This document shows positions 16,221-24,951 of a DNA stretch of 34,660 nt, piece by piece. The notes under the pieces are model-generated. The model was not told the origin of the DNA, searched no databases, and worked only from the letters and a program-made list of their open reading frames with translations. Location: the NCBI GenBank assembly GCA_944390225.1, contig CALXPB010000009.1, positions 1-34,660 of the forward strand, read 5' to 3'. Positions within the stretch are counted from its first letter, which is position 1, and the number at the start of each line of letters is the position of its first letter. This DNA comes from an uncultured Alphaproteobacteria bacterium (GTDB lineage Bacteria; Pseudomonadota; Alphaproteobacteria; Rs-D84). Position numbers and translations under genes: made by a program.

Positions 16221-17656
16221 AAGCAAAACTTATAATGCTTGGGATACGTATCATAATGGGTGCAATTGCGCTTGGTATCGGCATATGGTATTTGTCTTCT
16301 TCTATAAACGGCGACGCAATAACCTATACCAGCATGGACGGATTCATGAAAGCAATTGGGGTAACGAATGGCGACATTGCCACTGCGAACGGTTGCTTTA
16401 TGTGCGGTTATGTATCAGAACTATTTGGTGTTATAAGCCGAGCGACAGAAATGTTCTGGACTGCGATGGTTGATAATATTTGGATACTAATGGCACTAGG
16501 TTTTGGGTTATACCTTTTCATTCACACGGCAAAATACCTTTTTAACACAAGCAAAAAAAACGCAGCGTTTGACGAAAAAGAAAACAATTTAAGTTTCAAA
16601 GAATGGTTTGACCCAATCTGGCGACAAGCAGCAAGAGTCATGATTGTCGGGGCAATGATGGGTGCACTGGGGCTGGGTGGGACCACTGCTTTAAGAACAG
16701 TAGCAAATATTACGATTACACCCGTTCTTTTTGTCGGGGCAGAATTATCTATGGCAGCAACAGGGGTTTCTGATGCGGCAAGTTGCGGTGCACTGGATAC
16801 AGTAAATACCGACGATAATTTATTAAACCCGATTTTACAACCATTTATGTGCGTAATAGGTAATATAAATAGCGTTATGCTGGCCGGTGCTGCGGGTGGT
16901 TTTTCATTGATGAACTATGCTTGGCTTGGTATGGGAGGCGGGGTATTTACATGGCTGGCGGGGCTTGGTCTTGTCATAATGTTTCTAATAATCGGGTTTA
17001 ATTTATTCTTTCAGTTTTTATCCGTCATATTTAAATTGGTTTTCTTAATCATTTTTTTACCTCTTATATTGGCTGCGACCGCTTTTGAAAAAACATGGAA
17101 ACTTGCAGAAAATGTTTTAAAAAACGCTGTCAATAAAATATTAGTAAAATCTGCTGTTCAAATTATCGGCATAACATTAAAGACAATAATAATATACGCA
17201 ACAGTTTCCTTTGTTGCGGACGAGTTTTTTCCTGGGCCAAACGACAATTACAGCGCAATTCTACCGCCTATGCTGGGGCAAACAGTAGAAAATCCTGATG
17301 CTCAAACGCTGTCCGTAATAAACGTATTTTCTGAATGCGAGAAAGTGGCATTAATAGACGGTAAAATTGATGCCGATAAATTCAAACCGTGTTTTACGGC
17401 CAAAAGAGCAGAAGTAGAAAGGAAATATCCAGGTGCATTTGATTTTATGGCCGACGGTTGGGACTTCTTATTAATGATGTTAGGTTTATTTCTTGTATAT
17501 TTTTATGTGGTCAGCCCAAAAATCGACGAAATTCTTGGAAAAGACAGTCCAGAAGAATTTGACTTTGGCGGTTGGCTAAAAGATTTAGGTAAGAAAGTTT
17601 GGGGTTTCCCGAGACAAATATTCGGGGCAGTATCAAAAGCGTTTGGAAAAAAATAA
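16217..17656 (+). CDS. VirB6/TrbL-like polytopic membrane protein (paralogue 4)
   Basis: 479 residues, the longest of the five. A first helix (~5-28) is followed by a short periplasmic part with GCFMCGYVSELF (C60 and C63, the same positions as in paralogue 1). Further helices flank TITPVLFVGAELSMAA, the shared motif, and a Cys-bounded loop (CGALDTVN to FMCVIGN). A glycine-rich helix region (LAGAAGGFSLM, GMGGGVFTWLAGLG) and a late periplasmic loop with two Cys (FSECEKVAL, KPCFTAK) are unique to it. The tail is basic with KKVWGFPRQIFGAVSKAFGKK. It overlaps paralogue 3 and ends 3 bases before paralogue 5. Confidence 0.7.
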   Translation: MKAKLIMLGIRIIMGAIALGIGIWYLSSSINGDAITYTSMDGFMKAIGVTNGDIATANGCFMCGYVSELFGVISRATEMFWTAMVDNIWILMALGFGLYLFIHTAKYLFNTSKKNAAFDEKENNLSFKEWFDPIWRQAARVMIVGAMMGALGLGGTTALRTVANITITPVLFVGAELSMAATGVSDAASCGALDTVNTDDNLLNPILQPFMCVIGNINSVMLAGAAGGFSLMNYAWLGMGGGVFTWLAGLGLVIMFLIIGFNLFFQFLSVIFKLVFLIIFLPLILAATAFEKTWKLAENVLKNAVNKILVKSAVQIIGITLKTIIIYATVSFVADEFFPGPNDNYSAILPPMLGQTVENPDAQTLSVINVFSECEKVALIDGKIDADKFKPCFTAKRAEVERKYPGAFDFMADGWDFLLMMLGLFLVYFYVVSPKIDEILGKDSPEEFDFGGWLKDLGKKVWGFPRQIFGAVSKAFGKK

Positions 17657-17659
17657 TAT

Positions 17660-18958
17660 ATGAAAGTATGTAAATGGATTTTATCAAAAATTATGATATG
17701 TATTACGGCATTTCTGCTTGTAATTCCGGCATACTCTGCAACAAATTTACCTATGTCTGAAATCGGTGATTATGGAACATGGTTAACAGAAACAAATAAC
17801 GAATTATTTACAACAAAAATAAAAAATGACTTAACAGAATTTCAATCGACTTTTCAAGCGAACCAACTTGTAAAAGACTATGTCCCAATAGAAGCAAAAG
17901 TCGGGTTAGCATTAATGAACGCATTATCAAATGTCGGAGAAATCTTAAAAGAATCTTTGGTACGCTTCATCATAATATTTATTATAATTGCGTATATATT
18001 TTGGATCACGTTTGAAGCATATAACATGATAAAAAATGGTAGCAGTGCAATGGAACTGGGCGAAAACTTGGCCAAGAAAGGTTTCGTAATTGCTATCTGG
18101 ATTATAATTCTTACTCAGGATCCTGCAAAAGTTTTTATGTGGGTAGTAAGTCCCATAATAAGACTGGGCTCGTATTTATCAGACTTGATTTTAAATTCAG
18201 TTGCAAACTTTTCCGGCGCGAAAATACCCGATACATGTGCCGCAATTCACGAATATGCCGTTGCACACACTTCTAGTAATATGTTGGTTGACGCAAACAC
18301 AGCCGCAGATATTCTCTGTGTTCCGACACGATTGTCTGGTTTCTTTTATACGGCAGTCTCTGCCGGTTGGCACTGGGTCATAGCAGGAATAGGAAGAAGC
18401 GGTCTTACTATATTAGTAGGTATTATCTTTATATACATATTTATAAAGAACATTTGGAAGTTTGCTTTAATGGCACTGGGGGTAATTACTGATTTATTCC
18501 TGTCCATATTATTATTACCTTTTACAGCAATTGCCGAAACGCTTGGTCAAACATCTTATAAAGGAGTTGCAGGAGATATATTTAACAGTTTTCTTGGTGT
18601 TTTTAATGCGAAATCTTTTTCCTTATCAAACCAGATTCAGAAATTCGTACAAGCAACGATTTATTTCGTATCTCTTTCTATTGTTATAGCAATATGCGCT
18701 GCTTTGCTTTCCGGAGTAGTTGGTACAAATCTTGCCGCAGAAGTTCCTACCCTAGAAAATAACGATTTCATTGCGATATTATTAACGGGATGTTTAGTAT
18801 CGCACTTTGCAAATAAAGCAGGAGAAATTGCAAAAGATATGGGCGGAAGCGTAAACGATAGTTTTGGAAATGATTTAAAATCTCATATTACTGGTCTTTG
18901 GAAGAAAACAGTTGGTTACGGTAAAGATTTATGGAAAATAGTCAGAAAGAAAAAATGA
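17660..18958 (+). CDS. VirB6/TrbL-like polytopic membrane protein (paralogue 5)
   Basis: 432 residues. Signal peptide residues 1-27 end PAYSA. The periplasmic segment has no CxxC. Helices follow at ~95-120 and 140-160, then VVSPIIRLGSYLSDLI (shared motif), a Cys pair (TCAAIHEYA and DILCVPTRL), more helices with LLLPFTAIAETL, and the basic Trp-containing tail (GLWKKTVGYGKDLWKIVRKKK). It is the last gene of the operon, starts 3 bases after paralogue 4 without a clear Shine-Dalgarno site, and converges with uvrD 9 bases away without a visible strong terminator. Confidence 0.7.
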   Translation: MKVCKWILSKIMICITAFLLVIPAYSATNLPMSEIGDYGTWLTETNNELFTTKIKNDLTEFQSTFQANQLVKDYVPIEAKVGLALMNALSNVGEILKESLVRFIIIFIIIAYIFWITFEAYNMIKNGSSAMELGENLAKKGFVIAIWIIILTQDPAKVFMWVVSPIIRLGSYLSDLILNSVANFSGAKIPDTCAAIHEYAVAHTSSNMLVDANTAADILCVPTRLSGFFYTAVSAGWHWVIAGIGRSGLTILVGIIFIYIFIKNIWKFALMALGVITDLFLSILLLPFTAIAETLGQTSYKGVAGDIFNSFLGVFNAKSFSLSNQIQKFVQATIYFVSLSIVIAICAALLSGVVGTNLAAEVPTLENNDFIAILLTGCLVSHFANKAGEIAKDMGGSVNDSFGNDLKSHITGLWKKTVGYGKDLWKIVRKKK

Positions 18959-18967
18959 CCTGTTTTT

Positions 18968-21058
18968 TCATTCTATAAATGTTATAAATTGACGAGCAAC
19001 TTTTTTAATCCCCTTTGACCTAAAAGCAACGGTTAAAACGTCTTCATTTTCTTCTATAACGACGCCACGTCCCATTTCTGCATGTTCAACTAACCTTCCT
19101 ACAACAGATTTCTTTTCTTTTACCACGGTTCTAGGGCGAGACTGATACAAAGTAGGCATGCGCGCATAAGAACGAGGTGCTCCTCCTTGAAAGTCCAAGT
19201 ACTTACTGTCCATTTCTGTTATAAATCGGCTTGGAGAATTATTCTGTCGCTGTCCGAAAACCATTCGAAATAGAGTATTTATTATTATCGCACGACGACG
19301 CGCACGAGTAATTGCGACATACGCCAGCCGTCTTTCTTCTTCCAGACCACCTTCATTTACTGCTTTTTCGTTTGGGAATATACCTTCTTCCCACGCAGGC
19401 AAAAATACTGTATCAAATTCTAACCCCTTGGCCGCATGTATAGTCATTATACTTACCGTATCAGAAGATGAATTTATTTCCTCTGCATCATTATCATCGG
19501 TCATCATCAAAGCCGCATGTTCCAGAAATTCTGGCAAGGAATCATACTTAGAAATAACATTTGTTATTAATTCTTTAAGATTATCTAATCTATCGGCAGC
19601 GTCTGCATCTTTTGAATCGCGCCACATTTTTAAATACCCAGATTTTTCCAATAAGTTCTGTGCAACGTTCATAGGTTTCATTGATTTCCAATCAAAATTG
19701 AATAAATCCAGAAATTCGTCTGCCGCAATACGTTGTTTACCTGTAAAATCAATTTTTTTTAACCCGTCCATTAAATTTTTACCGTGCATTCGTATTTTAG
19801 AAATTGCAGAAGTACCAAATCCGCGTCTTGGTTTTCCGATTATACGAACAAACGCTAAATCATCAAAAGGGTATACCAACAAACGTAGATACGCTATTGC
19901 GTCACGAATTTCCATTCTATCATAAAATCTGGTTGCCCCGATAAGTCTAAAAGGTATTCTACGAGATGTAAATTCTTCTTCAAACATACGCGACAGACTG
20001 CCGGCTCGGATAAGAATCGCATAGTTAGAATAAGGTTCAGAAACATCTTTTCTCACGATTGTTTCTGCGATTATACGCGCTTCATCCCAGTCCGTCGGCA
20101 CAGTCAGAACATAAACGGGTTCTCCGGTTTCTTTTTCCGATATGCTACGTAAATCTTTTCCCAATCGGCCTTGGTTATGTCGTATTAAAGAATTTGCTGC
20201 ACCAAGTATATTAGGTGTACTTCTATAATTGGTTTCCAGTCTGATTATTTTTGCACCGGCAAAAGTTTTCTCGAAATTTAAAATGTTTTTTATTTCTGCA
20301 CCGCGCCACGAATATATAGATTGGTCATCATCTCCGACACAGCAGATGTTTGGAGAATCTAGACCTTGCGTTAATAACTCTAAAAACTGCATTTGGGCTT
20401 TATTAGTATCTTGAAACTCGTCAACCATGATATACCTAAATTGACGCTGATATTTATCCAATATATCCGGATACGAATTAAACAGTTTCAATACCTTTAA
20501 TATTATATCTCCGAAATCAACGGCACCCAGGCGGTTTAGTTCTTCATTATATGCAGTTAATATACGTTCTGCAATTTCAGAAATACTGTAATCTGAATTC
20601 AAACCCTTATCTTTTATTGCCGAAATTCTTTCCAACCAATCTGCCGGATTAAAGTCTTTTATATCCAAGCCCATATTATTAAATACATTTTTTAATACCG
20701 CTTTTTGTTCGTCTTCCCCGTATATCAAAAAATCTTGTCTTAGTCCTGCTGCCAAAGCATTCGAGCGTAAAATTCTTAAACATACAGAATGAAAAGTCCC
20801 ACACCAAACATCACTTGCATACCAACCTGCTCCGTCTATTGCGAAAGCAGACAAACGATTCTTCATTTCATTCGCTGCTTTGTTAGTAAAAGTCAGTGCC
20901 AATACCTGCCAAGGTTGTGCCAAAGCATTATTTAAAATGTAGGCAATTCTTGTCGTTAAAACGCGCGTTTTTCCTGTTCCTGCGCCAGAAAGAACCAGCA
21001 AAGGACCTTCTGTGGTTTCAACGGCTTTTTTTTGTTCTGGGTTAAGATTTTCTAGCAT
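18968..21058 (-). CDS. uvrD: UvrD/PcrA-family 3'-5' DNA helicase
   Basis: 696 residues from the ATG at 21058. All SF1A motifs are visible: GAGTGKTRVL (Walker A), LALTFTNKAANEMK, GTFHS, VDEFQDTNKAQ (Walker B), GDDDQSIYSWRGA, ETNYRS, TIHAAKGLEFDTVFLP and EEERRLAYVAITRAR. The C-terminus (VGRLVEHAEMGRGVVIEENEDVLTVAF) looks like the Tudor-fold domain of UvrD/PcrA that contacts RNA polymerase. It unwinds DNA in nucleotide excision and mismatch repair. A GTG at 21094 is possible, but GCGGTGA lies just before the ATG at 21058. It is divergent from dnaQ. Rep cannot be fully excluded. Confidence 0.93.
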   Translation of the reverse strand: MLENLNPEQKKAVETTEGPLLVLSGAGTGKTRVLTTRIAYILNNALAQPWQVLALTFTNKAANEMKNRLSAFAIDGAGWYASDVWCGTFHSVCLRILRSNALAAGLRQDFLIYGEDEQKAVLKNVFNNMGLDIKDFNPADWLERISAIKDKGLNSDYSISEIAERILTAYNEELNRLGAVDFGDIILKVLKLFNSYPDILDKYQRQFRYIMVDEFQDTNKAQMQFLELLTQGLDSPNICCVGDDDQSIYSWRGAEIKNILNFEKTFAGAKIIRLETNYRSTPNILGAANSLIRHNQGRLGKDLRSISEKETGEPVYVLTVPTDWDEARIIAETIVRKDVSEPYSNYAILIRAGSLSRMFEEEFTSRRIPFRLIGATRFYDRMEIRDAIAYLRLLVYPFDDLAFVRIIGKPRRGFGTSAISKIRMHGKNLMDGLKKIDFTGKQRIAADEFLDLFNFDWKSMKPMNVAQNLLEKSGYLKMWRDSKDADAADRLDNLKELITNVISKYDSLPEFLEHAALMMTDDNDAEEINSSSDTVSIMTIHAAKGLEFDTVFLPAWEEGIFPNEKAVNEGGLEEERRLAYVAITRARRRAIIINTLFRMVFGQRQNNSPSRFITEMDSKYLDFQGGAPRSYARMPTLYQSRPRTVVKEKKSVVGRLVEHAEMGRGVVIEENEDVLTVAFRSKGIKKVARQFITFIE

Positions 21059-21125
21059 TAAATTCACCGCTTTATTATAATACACAAAGTTCACTTATCA
21101 AAAGCATATTTTAACAGGGAATAAC

Positions 21126-21803
21126 ATGAAACGCATCATCTGTTTTGACATTGAAACGACCGGTCTAGAATTTACACGTGGCGACCGTTGCATAGAAATA
21201 GGCGCAGTTGAAATGATAGACGGCAAACTGACGGATAATAACTTTCATGAATACATAAATCCAGAAGGCAAAATCATACCACCCGATTCGTATATGGTTC
21301 ATAAAATATCAAACGCTTTTTTGGAAGACAAACCAACAATGGCGGTTGTTGCGCCAAAATTCTTGGAATATATTGCGGACAGTCCTGTTGTTGCTCACAA
21401 CGGTCTGGACTTTGACTTTCCATTTATAAATTACGAGTTATCTAAACTTGGTTTATCGCAAATACCACGCGAACAGCAACTTGATTCCATAGTAATTGCA
21501 AGAAATCGCGTATTCGGCCCGAAAAGTTATTCCTTGGACGCACTGGCAAAGTGGTATGGAATATCGCTTACTACACGCGCAGACGCGCACGGTGCTTTGA
21601 TTGACGCCGAAATCTTGGCAAAAGTTTATAAAGAACTTGAAAACACTAACCCTGCACCAGATATCAGCGAAGTTATCGCAAAACAACATGACGCCTTTTT
21701 AAAACATCCTAAGATAGGCAAAAATTTTCCTTACCGAACATTTTCTGCACACGAAGATGAAATAAATGCCCATACCGAATTCATGGAAAAAATTATGAAT
21801 TAA
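21126..21803 (+). CDS. dnaQ: DNA polymerase III epsilon subunit, DEDDh 3'-5' exonuclease
   Basis: 225 residues. Exo I is FDIETTGLEF (Asp and Glu), Exo II is VVAHNGLDFDFPFINYEL, and Exo III is HGALIDAEILAKVY (His and Asp), the DEDDh set of the replicative proofreading subunit. KSYSLDALAKWYGI precedes Exo III, as in DnaQ. The 40-residue tail after the exonuclease domain would bind the alpha subunit. AGGGA precedes the start at good spacing. Its stop is 11 bases from the stop of the converging secreted protein gene; an A/U-only hairpin (21799-21818) could be a weak terminator. Confidence 0.93.
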   Translation: MKRIICFDIETTGLEFTRGDRCIEIGAVEMIDGKLTDNNFHEYINPEGKIIPPDSYMVHKISNAFLEDKPTMAVVAPKFLEYIADSPVVAHNGLDFDFPFINYELSKLGLSQIPREQQLDSIVIARNRVFGPKSYSLDALAKWYGISLTTRADAHGALIDAEILAKVYKELENTNPAPDISEVIAKQHDAFLKHPKIGKNFPYRTFSAHEDEINAHTEFMEKIMN

Positions 21804-21813
21804 AACAATACTT

Positions 21814-24099
21814 TTAATCTTGTGCTACTGGTGGAGTTATAGTTCCAGTTCCAGATCCAACATCTTCTCGGCAAACGCCATTTACATTTGTATAACCCGT
21901 ATTACACACACAAATACCATTTTGATTACGTGTAGAATGCTCTTGACACTCTGGCAAACACTGCGTACCAAATACTTCATAGCCATCAATACATTTACAA
22001 TGTTCATTTACATATCCGTCTTCTGAATACACACCAGAATTTATTACATACACAGAATTTTCTGGACATAATAATGACTGATAAAATACTTCTGAAACCT
22101 TTTGTATACACATATCATCATTATCAGGTGGGCAACTTGTTTGATCATTAGCAAAAACAGCATATGCGCAAGTTAATGCAACATTTCGGCAAGCACCCCT
22201 CATTACATTATATATGCTATTAACGCTTGCACTGGTAGACCATGAATTAATCTGTGTTACCTGCTGATTATAACAAGATGCAATATCCACCATACAACTG
22301 GACGCATAATCAGAAATTATCTTACGCTGTCCCGATTGAATATTTACCATTGCACGTTGTATATAGTTAACGACAACATCGTTATACGGTTTATAATTCC
22401 CGTTTGAATCGTAAGTATAATATTGACATTTATCCAATACGGCACGACATAATCCTTCGTCTGTTACCTTTTGCTTGGTTCCTATTTTCTGTAATAAATA
22501 TTTTGCAACACAAGACCCATCGTTTTTATCTTCCGCACACGTTTGGGTATCCATGCTTACTGTATAAGCATCCTCTAAAAAGCCTGAATTTATCGCTGCG
22601 TTATTATAGTTGGTCATAAAGTCTATTATATTCGTAATATCTTGACCTAAAATGACCTCGCCGTTTTCATCGATATAACGCTTTGTAGGATCCAGACATT
22701 TCGTATAGTCTGTACCGCAAACCATGTCATCTGTCATGCAAGTTTCCAAAGCCCCTATACATCCCCTGGCATCATATTGATTTTTATTCTGTAATACCGC
22801 AAGACGCGCTTTTTGCAACATCAGATTTGCACTACGGACGTTTGAAACCAGAGTTTCATTCATTTTGGTTAAACCCTGTTCATAGGCAATACAATCTTTA
22901 TCAATCGCTAAGTCATAATTACCGGTAATTTGATCAACGTTTGCCCCGACCTCTTTGCATTGCGTCAGAACTGTATTACAACGTTTTTTTGCAGCATTAT
23001 ATAAATCAGTGCCTCGCAAGTTAGAGAAACTGGTCGTATTCGTATTCAAGAAATCTAAACTAAATATATCGGACATTTCCGAAGAAAAGTCCAAATTCAT
23101 ATCCAAACCAGTGTAAGTATTAGAAGAATACGAAGTAGAACTTGTCGGGTCTTTTATTAACTTTTCGATTTCATCCAGCATATTTCGGGTTTCCGTGTTA
23201 TCAACGGCACCAGAAAGAGCCTCTTCCGCTTCGGTTTCATTCATTATCGCCCGAATTTCATCTGCGGACAAACCGACATAACGTATCCTTTGCGCGACCT
23301 CGTTTAATTGAGTATTTGCATCTTTTACAGCATCTTCTACTTTGGTATAATTTGATAAATTTGCAGAGCAAGAACAACGTTTCTGATTAGAGTCAATAAC
23401 CGAGCAGAACTGATCCATACAATCATTATATTGTTGCTGACACGACTGATTTAAATCTGCGGTCTGCTCTAAACGAGTCTTTGCCTGCTCTATCGTCTCA
23501 GAGTTAGTGGTTGTAGTACTACTGGTTGTACGTGCCTGCAATGCCCTAACTTCACTAGCAATATTTGACCCAGTCTGAACGTCCGTTTCCCCTATTGTTG
23601 CGCGACCACCAACCTCTGCCGTAGACGGTCGCAAAGTTAAACCGGCACGACGAACAACAGGGTTATTATTTATACTGGCCTCGCTTACTCTTGCGTTTCT
23701 ACCGACCGTGTTTATAGTTGCTTCTAACTTATCGCGTGCCGTACTTGTTGAACTGGAAACATTCGCTGAACGTGATACAACCCCAGAAGAAACAACATTC
23801 CCAGTTCCACGTCCAGAAGTAGTTAAAGTTTTACTATTATCAACATTCAAAACACGACCGATTGTATTATCTTCACTAGTTTTTTCGGCGACGGAAGAAG
23901 TCGTGCTACGACCAACCACACTTCGTGATGCTTCTGTTGAAACACTGCGTGAACTCGCCGTGGCATTTCGTGAAGTTGCAGTAGTGGATTTTGTACTGTT
24001 ACTAGAAGGCACTACCCTTGATATAGCACCAGTTCCGTCTGCAAAAGCAAACGGCATAAAAAAAGCCATTAAGAAAAAACAAAGCGAAAGTTTTTTCAT
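21814..24099 (-). CDS. Secreted Cys-rich protein with R-x-V-V-x-R repeats (paralogue of the 24952 gene)
   Basis: 761 residues from the ATG at 24099; signal peptide 1-20 (MKKLSLCFFLMAFFMPFAFA). Residues ~25-195 are Ser/Thr/Arg-rich and low-complexity, with SRSVVGR (59-64 region) and GVVSRS (106-111). A Cys core follows (C220, C227, C232, C242, C244), spaced exactly as in the 731-residue paralogue. A mainly helical region with further Cys pairs comes next, then an EGF-like tail (CKCIDGYEV, CVCNTGYTNVNGVC). TGATATAAT ends 10 bases before the ATG; a TTG start at 24126 would overlap this promoter and is rejected. Function unknown; envelope or surface location is inferred from the signal peptide and the Cys content. 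Confidence 0.82.
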   Translation of the reverse strand: MKKLSLCFFLMAFFMPFAFADGTGAISRVVPSSNSTKSTTATSRNATASSRSVSTEASRSVVGRSTTSSVAEKTSEDNTIGRVLNVDNSKTLTTSGRGTGNVVSSGVVSRSANVSSSTSTARDKLEATINTVGRNARVSEASINNNPVVRRAGLTLRPSTAEVGGRATIGETDVQTGSNIASEVRALQARTTSSTTTTNSETIEQAKTRLEQTADLNQSCQQQYNDCMDQFCSVIDSNQKRCSCSANLSNYTKVEDAVKDANTQLNEVAQRIRYVGLSADEIRAIMNETEAEEALSGAVDNTETRNMLDEIEKLIKDPTSSTSYSSNTYTGLDMNLDFSSEMSDIFSLDFLNTNTTSFSNLRGTDLYNAAKKRCNTVLTQCKEVGANVDQITGNYDLAIDKDCIAYEQGLTKMNETLVSNVRSANLMLQKARLAVLQNKNQYDARGCIGALETCMTDDMVCGTDYTKCLDPTKRYIDENGEVILGQDITNIIDFMTNYNNAAINSGFLEDAYTVSMDTQTCAEDKNDGSCVAKYLLQKIGTKQKVTDEGLCRAVLDKCQYYTYDSNGNYKPYNDVVVNYIQRAMVNIQSGQRKIISDYASSCMVDIASCYNQQVTQINSWSTSASVNSIYNVMRGACRNVALTCAYAVFANDQTSCPPDNDDMCIQKVSEVFYQSLLCPENSVYVINSGVYSEDGYVNEHCKCIDGYEVFGTQCLPECQEHSTRNQNGICVCNTGYTNVNGVCREDVGSGTGTITPPVAQD

Positions 24100-24109
24100 C
24101 TTTTTATTA

Positions 24110-24118
24110 ATTATATCA
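24110..24118 (-). promoter_or_regulatory. Extended -10 promoter of the 761-residue secreted protein
   Basis: TGATATAAT on the minus strand, 10 bases before the ATG at 24099, with no Shine-Dalgarno sequence. It lies downstream of the rpmA terminator. Confidence 0.5.
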
Positions 24119-24160
24119 TAACGCAAAAAAACAGAAAAGATTATTTTTTATAAACAACCT

Positions 24161-24187
24161 AAAAAAGCACCCGAAGGTGCTTTTTTT
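24161..24187 (-). terminator. Intrinsic terminator after rpmA
   Basis: Stem GCACC/GGTGC (24167-24171 with 24176-24180), tetraloop CGAA (UUCG on the transcribed strand), flanked by A and T runs. It overlaps the rpmA stop codon region and ends the rplU-rpmA transcript. Confidence 0.85.
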
Positions 24188-24455
24188 ACTTTGTTTCTTT
24201 ATCTTCTGGTACAACAGAAACCGTTTTTCTGTCGCCCAAACCCCTTTTAAATTTAACGATACCCGCAATTTTTGCGAATATTGTATGATCTTTACCCATA
24301 CCAACATTTTCGCCAGGATGTACAGACGTACCACGTTGACGAATAATGATATTTCCTGGAATTACGCGACTGCCACCAGATTTTTTAATACCTAATCTGC
24401 GACCTTCTGAATCGCGTCCATTGGCTGTTGAGGTACCCGCTTTCTTATGTGCCAT
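24186..24455 (-). CDS. rpmA: 50S ribosomal protein bL27
   Basis: 89 residues starting [22 protein letters not shown], with [35 protein letters not shown], the full bL27 pattern. The flexible N-terminus reaches the peptidyl-transferase centre. It lies 47 bases after rplU, the usual order, and ends in a strong terminator. Confidence 0.98.
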   Translation of the reverse strand: MAHKKAGTSTANGRDSEGRRLGIKKSGGSRVIPGNIIIRQRGTSVHPGENVGMGKDHTIFAKIAGIVKFKRGLGDRKTVSVVPEDKETK

Positions 24456-24502
24456 GATTAAACTCCTTTAATTTCTGATTATTCTGATTTATACACCAGA
24501 AA

Positions 24503-24802
24503 TTAACCTTTGATTTCCGTTATCTTTAAAACTGTTATATACTGACGATGCCCGTGCGTACGACGATAATTCTGACGACGCTTTTTCTTAAATACCAGAA
24601 CCTTGTCAGTACGTTTCTGTTCCAAAACTTCTGCAACAACCTTGGCACCTTCAACAAAAGGATTACCAACTTTATCACCGACCATTAATACCTGGTCAAA
24701 TTCGACTTTACCTTCGGCATTCAGTTTTTCAACTTTTACAATATCCCCCGTCTGAACGCGATATTGCTTGCCACCGGTTTGAAAGATTGCAAATTTGCTC
24801 AT
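24503..24802 (-). CDS. rplU: 50S ribosomal protein bL21
   Basis: 99 residues from [22 protein letters not shown], with [20 protein letters not shown] and the basic [16 protein letters not shown] loop typical of bL21, which binds 23S rRNA. An upstream in-frame extension to 24874 runs through the leader and is rejected; the ATG at 24802 has an AGAGAAAG purine tract and gives the family N-terminus. A promoter lies 53-80 bases upstream. Confidence 0.97.
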   Translation of the reverse strand: MSKFAIFQTGGKQYRVQTGDIVKVEKLNAEGKVEFDQVLMVGDKVGNPFVEGAKVVAEVLEQKRTDKVLVFKKKRRQNYRRTHGHRQYITVLKITEIKG

Positions 24803-24854
24803 TTTCTTTCTCTTTGCTATTGTTCTTGTTCTATTTTGTTTAAAAGTTTCTACA

Positions 24855-24882
24855 AAAATAACATTTTTTAGCAAAAAGTCAA
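24855..24882 (-). promoter_or_regulatory. rplU-rpmA promoter
   Basis: TTGACT (24877-24882 on the minus strand), a 16-base spacer, and TATTTT (24855-24860). The predicted leader to rplU is about 45 bases. Confidence 0.5.
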
Positions 24883-24922
24883 GCGTTTTGCATATTTTTT
24901 TCTACAATTATAATTAAACAAA

Positions 24923-24949
24923 ATAAAAAAACCGCCCATAAGGGCGGTT
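24923..24949 (-). terminator. Intrinsic terminator after the 731-residue secreted protein
   Basis: Stem AACCGCCC/GGGCGGTT (24930-24937 with 24942-24949), 4-base loop, followed on the minus strand by TTTTTTATTTTG. It lies just after the stop at 24952. The same ACCGCCC stem recurs at 33508 and 34261. Confidence 0.88.
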
Positions 24950-24951
24950 AT

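Noticed and set aside
12340-18958. Conjugative element or complete type IV secretion locus
   Set aside because: No VirB4/VirD4 ATPase, relaxase, VirB8-10 or pilin gene is present, and the cluster is bounded by housekeeping genes (rpmE side and uvrD).
19428-19925. 165-codon plus-strand frame
   Set aside because: Antisense to uvrD, whose helicase motifs occupy the other strand.
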